Assembly (NCBI RefSeq): GCF_029893325.1
Contig: NZ_JARXWL010000015.1
Span: 1 to 64,000, forward strand
Length of the DNA: 64,000 nt
From: Enterococcus sp. PF1-24
GTDB taxonomy: Bacteria > Bacillota > Bacilli > Lactobacillales > Enterococcaceae
Direction: 5' to 3'
Under the pieces are notes generated by a model. That model was given only the letters and a program-made list of their open reading frames with translations. It ran no database searches and had not been told where the DNA came from. The translations under genes were made by a program, and so were the position numbers. This document shows, piece by piece, positions 1 through 13,606 of this stretch. How positions within the stretch are numbered: position 1 is the stretch's first letter; every line of letters begins with the position of its first letter.

Positions 1-36
1 GAAAAAAGCAGTCAAGCAATGAAAGCTGCTTGACTG
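1..36 (-). terminator. Rho-independent terminator of the atp operon
   Basis: On the minus strand the arms GCAGTCAAGCA and TGCTTGACTGC form a stem that is followed by a run of T (positions 7 to 2). It lies about 115 bases downstream of atpC, with no convincing gene between, so it most likely ends the ATP synthase transcript. Confidence 0.85.
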
Positions 37-150
37 CAAAAATCAAATTATTCTATTGGATTTTCTCTTCACCAACACCAGTTGACAAAGAGCCATAAAA
101 AAAGCCAATACCTTCTTCATCAAGAAGCTATCAGCTTTAATAACTATTAA

Positions 151-576
151 TTACATATGCTTAGAAACGTTGATACGATTAATCGCCCGGTGTAAAGCAA
201 CCGTTGCCCGACTTAACTCATCAACATTAGCTTTTTGTTTCGCTTCAGCAATTAATTGCTCAGCTCGCTGTTTTGCTCGTTCTGCACGAGAAACATCAAT
301 ATCGCGAGAACGCTCAGCACTATCTGCTACGATTGATAACAAATTGTCACGAAATTCCAAAATGCCACCATTAACCGCAATCCAGTCAACATGAGTGTCA
401 GAATCTGTTCGTTTCACACGAACCTCATCAATCGTTAAAGGAACAATAATCGGTGCGTGACGAGGCAAAATACCAATTTCACCATCTACCGTTTTGGCAA
501 CTACAATAACTGCATGGTGATCATAAACAATGCCATCAGGCGTTACTACATTTACAGTAATGTAATTATCACTCAT
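151..576 (-). CDS. atpC: F1Fo ATP synthase epsilon subunit
   Basis: Epsilon subunit of the F1 sector, part of the central stalk, which couples c-ring rotation to the catalytic hexamer and can inhibit ATP hydrolysis. The 141-residue length is normal. The N-terminal beta-sandwich is recognisable from the start [12 protein letters not shown] and the [12 protein letters not shown] stretch, and the C-terminal part is helical and rich in Ala, Arg and Glu. It is the last gene of the atp operon. The gap of 187 bases to atpD is unusually large for this junction and holds a copy of an intergenic repeat. Confidence 0.97.
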   Translation of the reverse strand: MSDNYITVNVVTPDGIVYDHHAVIVVAKTVDGEIGILPRHAPIIVPLTIDEVRVKRTDSDTHVDWIAVNGGILEFRDNLLSIVADSAERSRDIDVSRAERAKQRAEQLIAEAKQKANVDELSRATVALHRAINRINVSKHM

Positions 577-625
577 GACGATCTCTCCTCTTAAAAAATA
601 TTTGAAAAAGCTACAAGAAATTGCT

Positions 626-760
626 CCGCTTTTTTATCTAATCCAGCTACAAGGGCTAGCTCTCTTCGGCAAAATGAGAATGAAATTCGTGACATAAAAC
701 GCCACTATAATTTAATTCTGCATTTTGCTCAAGAGCTGAACGAGCCTTTTCCGCTTTTTT
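626..760 (+). repeat. 135-bp intergenic repeat, copy A
   Basis: This element between atpD and atpC starts and ends with CCGCTTTTTT. It has nearly the same length as, and by eye roughly 60 percent identity with, the reverse complement of 48404-48537 in the adcA leader. Shared blocks include AAATTCG, CTATAATTT and TGCATTTT. The ends resemble shorter CCGCTTTTT-ended pieces in other gaps of the window. It is probably a dispersed non-coding repeat inserted in the atp operon. Confidence 0.6.
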
Positions 761-763
761 ACC

Positions 764-2185
<1,422 letters not shown>

Positions 2186-2245
2186 TTATGCTAAACTAAA
2201 ACTCCTATATTTTTCACACGTTATTGTCAGCTAGTTTTATAAAAA

Positions 2246-3142
2246 CTATTCTAGTGCCGAAGCCCCACCGACAATTTCAGTAATTTCTTGCGTAATTGCG
2301 GCTTGTCTTGCTCGGTTATAAGAAATGGTTAACTCACCAATAATATTACGAGCATTATCAGTTGCCGTTTTCATCGCTGTCATCCCAGCTGCATGTTCTG
2401 CTGTTTTGGCATCAATAATTGCACCATAAATTAAACTTTCCGCATATTGCGGTAATAACTGATCTAAAATGGCTTCTTTTGAAGGTTCAAAAATATACTC
2501 CAATTCATGTTCAGTTGCTTCTTCAGGATCCAAATCCGAAATCGGCAACATTTTTTCCACTCGAAATTGGCTAGTTAAAGAATTAATATGATGATTATAA
2601 CAAACATACAATTCGTCAAAAACCTCATTCTTGTACATGGTCGTTGTCATCGTTACAATCTTACGAACTTCTTCAAAGCTAGGCTGATCAGATAAATTGC
2701 GTAGCTCATAGGCTAAATCAATGCCACGCGTTTTAAAGAAATCAGCACCCGTTCCACCGATTGCCAACATCACATATTCAGCTTGTGAATCGTGATCATC
2801 AGCCAACATCGCCATCGTTTGCTTCAAAATTGAACTATTATAGCCTCCAACTAAACCACCGTCAGAAGTAATCACAATATAGCCAGTTTTCTTAACTTCT
2901 CGCGGAAATAGCATCGCATGATAATCACTGCCTTCAGCATCTTGGGCTAAATCCGTTAACTGAGAAGCAGCCAAATGAGTGACAATTTCTCGCACTTTTA
3001 GAGCATATTCTTGATAGTTTTTCGAAGCGACTTCTGATTTAGTCAGTTTCGCGCCAGAAACCATCTGCATCGCATTGGTAATCTGACTCGTTTTTTTAGT
3101 TGAAGCAATTCGCTGTTTAATTTCATTTAATGAATCGCCCAT
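2246..3142 (-). CDS. atpG: F1Fo ATP synthase gamma subunit
   Basis: Gamma subunit, the rotating shaft inside the alpha3beta3 hexamer. The start used is the ATG of [12 protein letters not shown], nine bases after GGGAG; a TTG two codons upstream is too close to that RBS. The N-terminal helix [20 protein letters not shown] and the C-terminal [19 protein letters not shown] are family hallmarks. The length of about 298 residues is typical for lactic acid bacteria. It sits between atpA and atpD. Confidence 0.97.
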   Translation of the reverse strand: MGDSLNEIKQRIASTKKTSQITNAMQMVSGAKLTKSEVASKNYQEYALKVREIVTHLAASQLTDLAQDAEGSDYHAMLFPREVKKTGYIVITSDGGLVGGYNSSILKQTMAMLADDHDSQAEYVMLAIGGTGADFFKTRGIDLAYELRNLSDQPSFEEVRKIVTMTTTMYKNEVFDELYVCYNHHINSLTSQFRVEKMLPISDLDPEEATEHELEYIFEPSKEAILDQLLPQYAESLIYGAIIDAKTAEHAAGMTAMKTATDNARNIIGELTISYNRARQAAITQEITEIVGGASALE

Positions 3143-3182
3143 CTTCAATGCTCCCTACTTTAGTTTTCTCTCACTCAAACTT

Positions 3183-4733
<1,551 letters not shown>

Positions 4734-4745
4734 CTAAACTCACCT

Positions 4746-5288
4746 CTATTTTCGCAATAATTTCTTCATATTCTCAAATTTAGTTGCTACACTACCATCA
4801 ATTACTTGATGTTGAACTTCTACAATTACGCCACCTAAGATTGCTGGATCTACTTTAGGAACCAAGGTCGCTTTTTGATAGTTAAAGAAGCTCGCTACTT
4901 CTTTTTCTAACGCCACTTGTTGTTCCGGTGTCAAAGGAATCGCCGTTGTAACTGTTCCTAGAGCAATGCCTTGTTGTTCATCATAATGACGTTCATACTC
5001 ATCAATCATCAACATTAAGTCATTCATTCGATTATAGTTAAATACGACGGCTAAAAAATTATGAACAATGCCATCAAAAGCACTTAATAGCTGATCCATA
5101 ATTTTGTTTTTTTCAGCTAAATCCAAACGGGGATCGCTTAAAATATTCCCCAAATCAGGCACTAATTGATAGATTTTGCGTACTTCAAGTAATTCTTGAT
5201 AAATTTCAGTAACAGCTTGTTTTTCCTCCGCCAGTTCAAACAAAGCTTTGCCGTAGCGTTTCCCTACTGTAAATTTACTCAGTTTCAT
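4746..5288 (-). CDS. atpH: F1Fo ATP synthase delta subunit
   Basis: Delta subunit of the peripheral stalk, linking subunit b to the top of F1; 180 residues. The N-terminal VGKRYGKALFELA is typical, as is the C-terminal beta hairpin with LGGVIVEVQHQVIDGSV. The start overlaps the end of atpF by 14 bases, which suggests translational coupling. Confidence 0.97.
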   Translation of the reverse strand: MKLSKFTVGKRYGKALFELAEEKQAVTEIYQELLEVRKIYQLVPDLGNILSDPRLDLAEKNKIMDQLLSAFDGIVHNFLAVVFNYNRMNDLMLMIDEYERHYDEQQGIALGTVTTAIPLTPEQQVALEKEVASFFNYQKATLVPKVDPAILGGVIVEVQHQVIDGSVATKFENMKKLLRK

Positions 5289-5799
5289 GATGACTGCCTA
5301 AATCGTCAATATATTGCGAAATTAATGTATTTTGCGTTTCTGGTGTTAATTCCTGCTCAAGAATTTTGGCTACTAATTGGATTGAAAGTTCAGCAACTTC
5401 ATCCTTCACAGTAGCTAAGGCGGTTTCTTGTTCTTGGCGGATATCATTTTTCGCTTTTTCTTTCATTTTAGAAACTTCTACTTGTGTTTCCGCTAAAATA
5501 TTTTGACGGCTAACTTCACCGTTTTCTTTGGCACTCTTTATAATTTCAGCAGCATCTGTTCGCGAATTTTGTAATTGAGATTCACGTTGCTTTTCCATCT
5601 CAGCAGCTTTAATTCGTGATTCTTCAGCGGCATCTAAATCATTGGCAATTTTTTCTTCCCGCTTTTGTAAAATTTCAGTAACGGGACCCCAAGCAAATTT
5701 TTTCAACAACAATAATAAAAGTAAGAATGAAATACTTACAGTAAGAACACTTCCAATTGTTGTATCAACTTGATGAGCCAATATCACATGCTCCAGCAT
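5275..5799 (-). CDS. atpF: F1Fo ATP synthase b subunit
   Basis: Subunit b of the peripheral stalk, 174 residues. It has one N-terminal membrane segment (about residues 13-34, VLTVSISFLLLLLLLKKF) and then a long charged coiled coil that dimerises and reaches to delta. It is preceded by atpE after a gap of about 150 bases and overlaps atpH. Confidence 0.97.
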   Translation of the reverse strand: MLEHVILAHQVDTTIGSVLTVSISFLLLLLLLKKFAWGPVTEILQKREEKIANDLDAAEESRIKAAEMEKQRESQLQNSRTDAAEIIKSAKENGEVSRQNILAETQVEVSKMKEKAKNDIRQEQETALATVKDEVAELSIQLVAKILEQELTPETQNTLISQYIDDLGSHHETE

Positions 5800-5952
5800 T
5801 TATGCTCAACTCCCTTTTCTAACTGCATTAGTAAATTTATGTATAATATCTTTTCAAATCAGTTTGCAGCTATCAAATTTTAATGTACAAAAGAAAGCAG
5901 TCCTGCCGAAAATCTACCAGCAATCCTGCCTTCTGCCACAACTTACCGCTAA

Positions 5953-6174
5953 TTATCCCAAAACTAAAAGTAATGAGATAACTACTCCCAAAATAGGCAC
6001 CGCTTCTACGAAGGCTACCCCTAAAATCATTGTTGAGCGAATTTGTCCAGCCATTTCTGGTTGACGCGCCATTGAATCCAATGCTTTCGCAATTACCTTA
6101 GAGTTACCATAGGCTGCTGCAAAGGCTGCCCCTACAATTGCAATCGCTGCTGAAATATAATTTAATCCGTCCAT
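5953..6174 (-). CDS. atpE: F1Fo ATP synthase c subunit
   Basis: Proteolipid that forms the rotor ring. The ATG of MDGLNYISAA is chosen because GGAGG lies nine bases upstream, giving 73 residues. There are two hydrophobic helices joined by the polar loop ARQPE, and the ion-carrying carboxylate is Glu57 in GVAFVEAVPI. No polar sodium-binding pattern is seen in helix 1, so proton coupling is likely. Confidence 0.97.
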   Translation of the reverse strand: MDGLNYISAAIAIVGAAFAAAYGNSKVIAKALDSMARQPEMAGQIRSTMILGVAFVEAVPILGVVISLLLVLG

Positions 6175-6303
6175 TTTCTTTTCCTCCAATTAATAAAGCG
6201 TTATGCTTATTTTTTTATTTGAACTCTAACAACAAAGAATAAGTGCTTTGTGCTTTTATAATAAGCCAACTCTAATAAAAGAACTGGCAGAGTCGTTAAA
6301 AAC

Positions 6304-7358
<1,055 letters not shown>

Positions 7359-7823
7359 TTAGCGGGAATAATTTTTCAACGTCCGATTGATTTGACGGTC
7401 AATATCTTTACGTTTTAAATCTTCTCGTTTATCGTATTGTTTCTTTCCTTTAGCGATGCCAATTAACACTTTAGCATAACCATCGCGAATATAAACCTTC
7501 AGTGGAACCAAGGTTACACCGGGATTTTTTGTTTCGCCAATTAAACGAGCGATTTGTTTTTTATGCAATAATAGTTTCCGCGTTCTTAAAGGGTCGTGGT
7601 TAAAAATATTCCCTTGTTCATAAGGGCTAATATGCACGTTATGCAAATAGACTTCCCCATTGCGGACGCGGGCAAAACCATCTTTCAAATTGATGCGGCT
7701 ATTACGAATGGATTTAATCTCTGTTCCTTGTAAAACCATCCCCGCCTCCATTGTTTCAATAACGCTATAATCATGGCGGGCTTTCTTATTCTGGGCAATT
7801 AACTTCCCTTCTCCTTTTGGCAT
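7359..7823 (-). CDS. smpB: SsrA-binding protein SmpB
   Basis: tmRNA-binding protein of trans-translation, which rescues stalled ribosomes. The start chosen is the ATG of [15 protein letters not shown], behind GGAG. Conserved stretches are [28 protein letters not shown] and the basic tail [15 protein letters not shown]. The 154 residues are standard. It follows rnr closely, a common Firmicutes pairing. No ssrA RNA gene was seen in the window. Confidence 0.97.
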   Translation of the reverse strand: MPKGEGKLIAQNKKARHDYSVIETMEAGMVLQGTEIKSIRNSRINLKDGFARVRNGEVYLHNVHISPYEQGNIFNHDPLRTRKLLLHKKQIARLIGETKNPGVTLVPLKVYIRDGYAKVLIGIAKGKKQYDKREDLKRKDIDRQINRTLKNYSR

Positions 7824-7884
7824 AAGCAAAACTCCATTTCTATTTATAAACCATCAGCAATCAGCTGCTAACGGACCTCTTCAC

Positions 7885-10251
7885 TTATTTTTTCTTTTTC
7901 TTCTTGGTGGCTTTTTTATAAAAAGGCTGATTCTTTTTACTTTGCTTGCCTTTTTTTGAAAAAGATTTTTCATTTGGGTGAACAAATTTAGCTTTTTTCC
8001 CTTGTGATTTACCACGCCCCGCTTTTTCTTTGCTGCTTTTAGCTTTTTGGCGACGAGCAGTTTTTGGTAAATCAATTTCCGCTAATGTTTCTGCTGAAAC
8101 TAACTCAAAGTCAATTTCACGGGTCTCTGGGTCCGCCTTAACAACTTTAATCCGGACTTTCTGACCAATCTTAAAGACTTGGCGCGTCCGCTCTCCCACT
8201 AAAGCCAAGTGGTTTTCAACAAAGTGGAAATAATCTTGTTTCAATTCATTAATATGAATTAAACCTTCTACTGTATTTGGCAACTCAACGAAAATCCCGA
8301 ATTTGGTAACAGAACTAATAATGCCATCAAATTCTTCATCAATTTTATCAGCCATAAATTCCGCTTTTTTCAAAGCATCGACTTCTCGTTCAGCTTCAAC
8401 CGCTCGACGTTCCATTTTTGAAGAATGTTGAGCAATATCTGGCAAGAGCTGCTGCCATTTCCCTTGGGTCGCTTTTGAAGTATCCTCATGATAAGTGCGA
8501 ATTAAGCGATGCACAATTAAATCTGGATAACGACGAATCGGCGAAGTGAAATGGGTATAATAAGTAGCTCCCAAGCCATAATGGCCAAAATTCTCTTCAG
8601 CATAGCGAGCTTGTTGCATACTTCTTAAAAGCATCGTATTAATCACTAAAGATTCCGGTTTATCAGCAATATCTTCAATTACCTTTTGTAAATCTTTCGG
8701 GGTGATATCCCCTTTTGTGCCGCGAACTAAAATCCCTAAAGCCGCTGCAAAATCAAAGAAACGTTGCATTTTTTCTTCCTTAGGCTGTTCGTGAACCCGA
8801 TAAATAAAAGGTAATTCTTTTTTCGCAAAATGTTCTGCTACTGTTTCATTGGCTGCTAACATAAAGGATTCGATTAATCTTTCACCAATTCCTCTTGTTC
8901 GCAAAATAATATCTTCAGGATGACCCTTTTCATCTACTAAAACTCGCGCTTCATGCTCTTCAAAAGCTAAAGCTCCACGACGTAATCTTTTTTCTTCTAA
9001 TATTTTATGCAAAGTTGCCATATTTTGAAACATCGGCACTAAAGCTTGATATTCCGTCATCACTTCTGGGTCAGCGTCTTCTAAAATTTGATTGACGGCT
9101 GTATAAGTCATCCGTGCTGTTGTTTGAATCACGCTAGGGAAAATATCATAACTGACAACATTCCCTTGTAAATCAATCTCCATCTCACAACTTAAAGTAA
9201 AGCGTGGGACTTTAGGATTTAGCGAACAAATCCCATTAGATAAGCGTTGCGGCAACATAGGAATCACACGGTCAGTTAAATAAACGCTGGTTCCTCGCTC
9301 AAAAGCCTCACCATCTAGCGGGCTATCTTCCGTTACATAGTAAGAAACATCAGCAATATGCACCCCTAAGAAATAATTACCATTCCCTAACTGCTCAACC
9401 GTCACTGCATCATCTAAATCTTTAGCGTCAGCGCCGTCAATGGTCACAATCGTTTGCTTCCGTAAATCCCTACGGCCGACTATGTCAGCTTCCGTCAATT
9501 GATCTGGCACGCTATCCGCTTGGGCTAAAGCTTCTTCAGAAAATTTCGTGGGAATCCCTTTAGCCACCACAATCCCTAAAATATCCATACCAGGATCATT
9601 TTTATGGCCAATTACTTGCTTCACAAAACCTTCTAAACTGGTTGCATAGCCTTTTTCAGGATAATGACTAATTGCCACTTGAACGATGCTCCCATCAACA
9701 GGGCGAATCCCTTCAGCAGCGATATAAATTTTGAAACCTTGCATCTTCTTATCTTTAGGAATGACTACGCCATATAAGTCGCTTTCGGCAATTTCATCAT
9801 CATTGTAAGCTACAAATTCTCCAACGGCTTGTTGTAACGCCCGCTGACGAATCTCTACCACCTTGCCTTCAGCTCCCATACCTGTTAGTTGATTGGCAGG
9901 TTTAATAATGTCAATGGCTACAATATCGCCATCCATCGCATATTGGGTTGACTCTTTCGGAATATAAACATCATCTTCTTCAGGATCAATCGTCACAAAG
10001 CCAAATCCACGTTCATTGCGGCGAAAAGTTCCTTCTACCACTAAAGGTGCTTGTGCTAATTTGATTTTGCCTTTTTTAGTAAAAATCACTGAACCATCTT
10101 GTTCCATTGAAGCAATCGTTTGGACTAAAAATTTAAAATCGCCACTCTTTTGTAACTGTAAGCCTTCAGCGATTTCTTCCATTGAAAAGCTTTTTTTGGG
10201 ACTACTCTCCATATAAAGAATAATCTTCTGTTTAATCGTATCTTTACTCAT
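7885..10251 (-). CDS. rnr: Ribonuclease R, 3'-5' exoribonuclease
   Basis: Processive RNase of the RNB family that degrades structured RNA and works with SmpB/tmRNA. The 788 residues show an N-terminal winged-helix (about 1-75), cold-shock OB folds, and the RNB catalytic domain with the acidic cluster DGADAKDLDDAVTVE (near residue 272). The conserved RRYPDLIVHR follows, then an S1 domain (about 625-710) and a very Lys-rich C-terminal tail of about 60 residues. The start ATG has GGAG just upstream. It is followed by smpB in an apparent operon with the esterase and secG. Confidence 0.97.
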   Translation of the reverse strand: MSKDTIKQKIILYMESSPKKSFSMEEIAEGLQLQKSGDFKFLVQTIASMEQDGSVIFTKKGKIKLAQAPLVVEGTFRRNERGFGFVTIDPEEDDVYIPKESTQYAMDGDIVAIDIIKPANQLTGMGAEGKVVEIRQRALQQAVGEFVAYNDDEIAESDLYGVVIPKDKKMQGFKIYIAAEGIRPVDGSIVQVAISHYPEKGYATSLEGFVKQVIGHKNDPGMDILGIVVAKGIPTKFSEEALAQADSVPDQLTEADIVGRRDLRKQTIVTIDGADAKDLDDAVTVEQLGNGNYFLGVHIADVSYYVTEDSPLDGEAFERGTSVYLTDRVIPMLPQRLSNGICSLNPKVPRFTLSCEMEIDLQGNVVSYDIFPSVIQTTARMTYTAVNQILEDADPEVMTEYQALVPMFQNMATLHKILEEKRLRRGALAFEEHEARVLVDEKGHPEDIILRTRGIGERLIESFMLAANETVAEHFAKKELPFIYRVHEQPKEEKMQRFFDFAAALGILVRGTKGDITPKDLQKVIEDIADKPESLVINTMLLRSMQQARYAEENFGHYGLGATYYTHFTSPIRRYPDLIVHRLIRTYHEDTSKATQGKWQQLLPDIAQHSSKMERRAVEAEREVDALKKAEFMADKIDEEFDGIISSVTKFGIFVELPNTVEGLIHINELKQDYFHFVENHLALVGERTRQVFKIGQKVRIKVVKADPETREIDFELVSAETLAEIDLPKTARRQKAKSSKEKAGRGKSQGKKAKFVHPNEKSFSKKGKQSKKNQPFYKKATKKKKKK

Positions 10252-10284
10252 TTATCTCCTCATTTTAGTTTAGCTTTCACTAAA

Positions 10285-11106
10285 CTAGCTCTCATAATTT
10301 CTATTTTCATTTTTATCAGTTTTCCAAGCTAAAGTATTTAAAAAAGCTAAAACATCAGCTTCAAATTGTCGCCGTTCCGGCCCCACTGTTAAAACATGTG
10401 GGCTTTCAGGATACCACTGTAAAACAAAGCGCTTCTTCTGCAAAGCCTCAGCAACTTGAAAAACACTACTGGCAGCAATCATTTCATCTTGGCCTGCTTG
10501 CGCTAAAAATACTGGCGCGCTAATTTCAGTTAAATTTTTAAAAACAGTGGCCGCAAAATCATCAATTGCTGTCAATTGTTGCTTTACTAGCTCCAAGTAT
10601 TTCGGTAATTGCGCTTGAATAGCTGTTTCTGACAAATTAACTAACTGTAGATTCTTTTGAACATATTTCATAAAATGAACAGGTACATTGTTTTGACTTA
10701 AACTTAAAGGTGAACAAAAACTGCCACCACCAATCAAGGCTGCATCGCCACTTTCTAACAGCTCCATGGCAAAAATCCCACCCATTGATAGTCCAAAAAC
10801 AGCAATCTGCTGATAACCTTTCGTTTTCAAAAAACTAATGGCAGCTTGCGCATCTGCTAGCCAAGTTGAAACTGGCTGAGTTAAAATATCCTGTGGCTCC
10901 AAAGTACCATGGCCGGTAAACAGCGGTGCGTAGACACTGTAGCCATGCTTCTCTAAATAGCGACTGAGCATCCTAACATCATTAGGACTGCCAGAATAAG
11001 CATGTAGCAGCAACACACAACGCTCACCATTCTCTGAAAATAAAGTTTGTGGCATCTTTAAATCCATCTGACCAATCATCCCTTCAAAAAGGCTGCCCAC
11101 ACTCAT
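10285..11106 (-). CDS. Carboxylesterase, alpha/beta hydrolase
   Basis: Serine esterase related to the Est family often found between secG and rnr. Family features are the HAYSGS oxyanion stretch, the nucleophile elbow GLSMGG, an Asp in AGQDEMI and a His in SPHVLT. It is soluble with no signal peptide. Family members usually begin nearer MDLKMPQTLF, so the true start may be the internal ATG about 13 codons in; neither start has a strong RBS. Confidence 0.85.
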   Translation of the reverse strand: MSVGSLFEGMIGQMDLKMPQTLFSENGERCVLLLHAYSGSPNDVRMLSRYLEKHGYSVYAPLFTGHGTLEPQDILTQPVSTWLADAQAAISFLKTKGYQQIAVFGLSMGGIFAMELLESGDAALIGGGSFCSPLSLSQNNVPVHFMKYVQKNLQLVNLSETAIQAQLPKYLELVKQQLTAIDDFAATVFKNLTEISAPVFLAQAGQDEMIAASSVFQVAEALQKKRFVLQWYPESPHVLTVGPERRQFEADVLAFLNTLAWKTDKNENRNYES

Positions 11107-11236
11107 TAAATAGGCAAACTTTCCGCTATTTATCTTACCTCTATTTTAGCACATTTCTAACAAAAGTTATTGTTTCACGCTGTTTTTTCTGAAGATTGCT
11201 GTGCAATTGCATTTATGCTTTTTTATACAAAAAAAG

Positions 11237-11273
11237 CGAGGAACTGATGACAATTCTGACATCTGATTCCTCG
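11237..11273 (-). terminator. Terminator after secG
   Basis: On the minus strand, GAGGAA and TTCCTC arms with an inner TGAT/ATCA pairing are followed by CGC and seven T. It lies 18 bases downstream of the secG stop and separates it from the esterase-rnr-smpB genes. Confidence 0.75.
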
Positions 11274-11290
11274 GCTCTAGTCTTTTGTGT

Positions 11291-11530
11291 TTACTTAGTA
11301 GACGATATGTAAGCTAGCACTAATAATAAAACCATCCATGCTGTTCCTAATACCGCTGTTGCTCGTTGCATCACTGCTTCAAATCCTCGAGCTTTTTGTT
11401 TGCCAAAAAGTTGGTCCGCCCCACCTGTAAAGGCACTGGCAGCACTATTTTGTTTACTCGGTTGCATTAAAATAACTACAACTAAAATAATAGATAAAGC
11501 AATCACAATACCCAAAAGTATATCTTCCAA
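11291..11530 (-). CDS. secG: Preprotein translocase subunit SecG, TTG start
   Basis: Small membrane partner of SecYE that aids protein export. The TTG at 11530 is chosen because AAGGAGG lies nine bases upstream; a longer frame starting at an ATG would place that RBS inside the gene. The 79 residues have two membrane segments flanking the signature MQPSKQNSAASAFTGG and the LFGKQKARG loop. Confidence 0.93.
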   Translation of the reverse strand: MEDILLGIVIALSIILVVVILMQPSKQNSAASAFTGGADQLFGKQKARGFEAVMQRATAVLGTAWMVLLLVLAYISSTK

Positions 11531-11660
11531 GACTTGGAACCTCCTTATATCAGAATTCATCTCTATTACTTTAGCATAATTCAGGCGGAAAGACTACTAT
11601 TTTTTATTAGTTAACTAAATTCTTTCTTTTAAACTTAATAAAATAATTTATTTCACTTAC

Positions 11661-11720
11661 AAAAAAATACCTAATCTGCGTTAAATTTGTTTAAATTTCA
11701 GCCAGATTAGGTATTTTTTC
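11661..11720. terminator. Bidirectional terminator
   Basis: The arms TACCTAATCTG and CAGATTAGGTA are flanked by A7 on the left and T6 on the right, so the hairpin can end transcription in both directions. On the minus strand it ends the acetyltransferase transcript. Confidence 0.8.
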
Positions 11721-11735
11721 TTCTATTATAATTAG

Positions 11736-12011
11736 TTATTTAAGAACGTCGGCATACTCAGCTTTAGTATCAAATTCTTTTTTAGCAAAAGGACATAAAG
11801 GCATAATTTTTTTACCTTCACGGCGTGCCTTTTCTACCCCTTGATAAACTAATTTTTCTGCCAATTTTTGTCCTCGATAGGCTGGGTCTACAAAAGTATG
11901 GTCAATAATCATTAAATGCTCGCCAGCATCAGACCAAGTCATTTCACCAATTTCAGCATCTTCATCATTTAGTAAAACGAAACGATTCTTCTCTTCTTTA
12001 ATCTTAGTCAT
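11736..12011 (-). CDS. Small GNAT-like N-acetyltransferase (YjdJ type)
   Basis: A 91-residue protein of the short GNAT group. The acetyl-CoA loop is seen in YRGQKLAEKLV, and the preceding strand carries IDHTFVDP. A CPFAK motif near the C-terminus is typical of the YjdJ branch. The substrate is unknown. It starts immediately after the stop of the iron-sulfur protein gene, so the two are translationally coupled. Confidence 0.85.
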   Translation of the reverse strand: MTKIKEEKNRFVLLNDEDAEIGEMTWSDAGEHLMIIDHTFVDPAYRGQKLAEKLVYQGVEKARREGKKIMPLCPFAKKEFDTKAEYADVLK

Positions 12012-12284
12012 TTATTGTTCATCCTTTCGTATATATTTCAACGCACCACTAGGACAAGTATTAATTACCTGAATATCATCAGCCACCGTACTGTTATCAG
12101 CAATAATCCAAGGACGGCGACCAACTTCAAAGACAGCGCCATTACCTCTAACACAATTACCGATATGGGCGCAAATATCTTTATTATAGTAAATATCAAT
12201 TTCTTCACCGCTATATTTACGATAACCTTTTTCAACTAACATTTCCGCTGTCACTTTTTTACCGTCAATTTTATTTCCATCCAT
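12012..12284 (-). CDS. Divergent 4Fe-4S mono-cluster protein (YjdI type)
   Basis: A 90-residue protein of the Fer4_19 kind. The start is the ATG of MDGNKIDGKK behind GGGGG. Cysteine ligands are in DICAHIGNCVRG and, near the C-terminus, NTCPSGAL. The pairing with a GNAT protein is common in Firmicutes, but the role of the pair is not known. The four-cysteine set is partly replaced by a CxH pattern, as in other members. Confidence 0.85.
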   Translation of the reverse strand: MDGNKIDGKKVTAEMLVEKGYRKYSGEEIDIYYNKDICAHIGNCVRGNGAVFEVGRRPWIIADNSTVADDIQVINTCPSGALKYIRKDEQ

Positions 12285-12384
12285 TTTAGTTACCCCCTTG
12301 TTGATTTTAATGGAAAGAATCAAAAGCTTCTTTCTTGATACTTTAATTCTACCAACTAAAAGAGATTTAACAAAATGATATACC

Positions 12385-13377
12385 TTACGATTTTTTACTA
12401 CTCTTATTCTTGTTTTGTCTTTTCAAAAAATCAAAAACCGTTTGCCAATATAATTGTGGCTCAATCGTCATCCCAGTTAAATGACCAGCTTCCTTAATTT
12501 CTAAAAACTCACAAGGACCAACAGTCGCTTCTTGCAAATTTAAAGCACAGTCAATCGGCACAAAATGGTCGGCACTACCATGAATAAGCAGCAGCGGTAA
12601 ATGATTACTAGCCACCTGTTTAGTAGCCGAAGCTTCTTTTAACTGATAACCAGCAAACTTCTTGCTTTGATGATTAGCAGCCGGCATTAAAGGAAAACTT
12701 GGAAAATGCATAATATCTTTTAAAACATGCTCACATTCGCTATAAGCCGAAGTAAAGGCGCTGTCTGAAACTAAAGCATAGACATTAGACGGTAATTTTT
12801 CACCACTGGTCATTAAAACCGTAGCTGCCCCCATTGAACCGCCATGCAAAACAATCTTAGCTTTAGGGAAATTGGTAACTAACCAATTAATCCAAGTTAA
12901 TAAATCTAAGCGGTCTAACCAACCCATGCCGATAACTTTCCCTTCGCTAGCACCATGGCCCCGCAAATCAGGAATTAAGACGTTATAACCTTTATTAAAA
13001 TATTGATGACCAACATAAGCCATATCCTTTTTACCAGTAGAACGATAGCCATGCAGAGCAATCACCCAGTCCTGCGATTCATTTGATTGATTAAACACAC
13101 TGCCGGCTAACCGCAAGCCATCATGGCTGACTACTTGCACGGCTTGCCCTCTTTGCCAAAATTCTTCCCCTTGATTAATTTCCATTTTTTCTTGAGTTAA
13201 AACATCAGGATATAAATCTAAAACTCGATTAGAAACTTTCTTTTGACGAAAACTTTTTGAAAGTTTATTATCACGATTAAGAACAATATCAATTAATTTA
13301 GCAGCAATAAAGTTCGCCACCACATAAAAAATAAGCACTTGTAATAGTAAAAAGAACAAGAGATACCACAAAAACAT
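12385..13377 (-). CDS. Membrane-anchored alpha/beta hydrolase
   Basis: The start at MFLWYLLFFLL is preferred because GAGGAA lies six bases upstream. The N-terminal membrane segment (about residues 3-25) anchors an extracellular or membrane-facing hydrolase. The catalytic triad is visible as Ser in GGSMGA, Asp in GSADHFVP and His in EAGHL; HGYRSTG is the oxyanion loop. It resembles the YqkD/DUF1749-like hydrolases of Firmicutes; the substrate is unknown. It is monocistronic. Confidence 0.85.
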   Translation of the reverse strand: MFLWYLLFFLLLQVLIFYVVANFIAAKLIDIVLNRDNKLSKSFRQKKVSNRVLDLYPDVLTQEKMEINQGEEFWQRGQAVQVVSHDGLRLAGSVFNQSNESQDWVIALHGYRSTGKKDMAYVGHQYFNKGYNVLIPDLRGHGASEGKVIGMGWLDRLDLLTWINWLVTNFPKAKIVLHGGSMGAATVLMTSGEKLPSNVYALVSDSAFTSAYSECEHVLKDIMHFPSFPLMPAANHQSKKFAGYQLKEASATKQVASNHLPLLLIHGSADHFVPIDCALNLQEATVGPCEFLEIKEAGHLTGMTIEPQLYWQTVFDFLKRQNKNKSSKKS

Positions 13378-13561
13378 AGTTATTCCTCGCTTTCCAAGAT
13401 AGTCAATCCCTTCATGAAATAAACTGCTCTTATTTATCTTCTTTAATTTTATCACTGAAGTAAAAATAAGTGCAGTAATATGGCCTATCTCTCCTTAAAA
13501 TACACTTAAATAAATTAATTCTTAATAATTCAGAATCTTGAAGTTTTTTAACTACAAAAAA

Positions 13562-13583
13562 GCTAGAGATCTTAATCTCTAGC
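13562..13583 (-). terminator. Terminator of the PadR operon
   Basis: GCTAGAGAT and ATCTCTAGC form a perfect nine-base stem with a TTAA loop, followed on the minus strand by a run of T. It lies just downstream of the small acidic membrane protein gene. Confidence 0.85.
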
Positions 13584-13606
13584 TTAATCATTTTTTTCAG
13601 TTGTTG

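Noticed and set aside
40-120. Short frame after atpC (MKKVLAFFMALC type, 25 codons)
   Set aside because: No RBS and no neighbour support; it lies in the trailer before the terminator.
5800-5952. Small gene between atpE and atpF
   Set aside because: The gap is wider than usual, but no frame has a start with an RBS on the operon strand.
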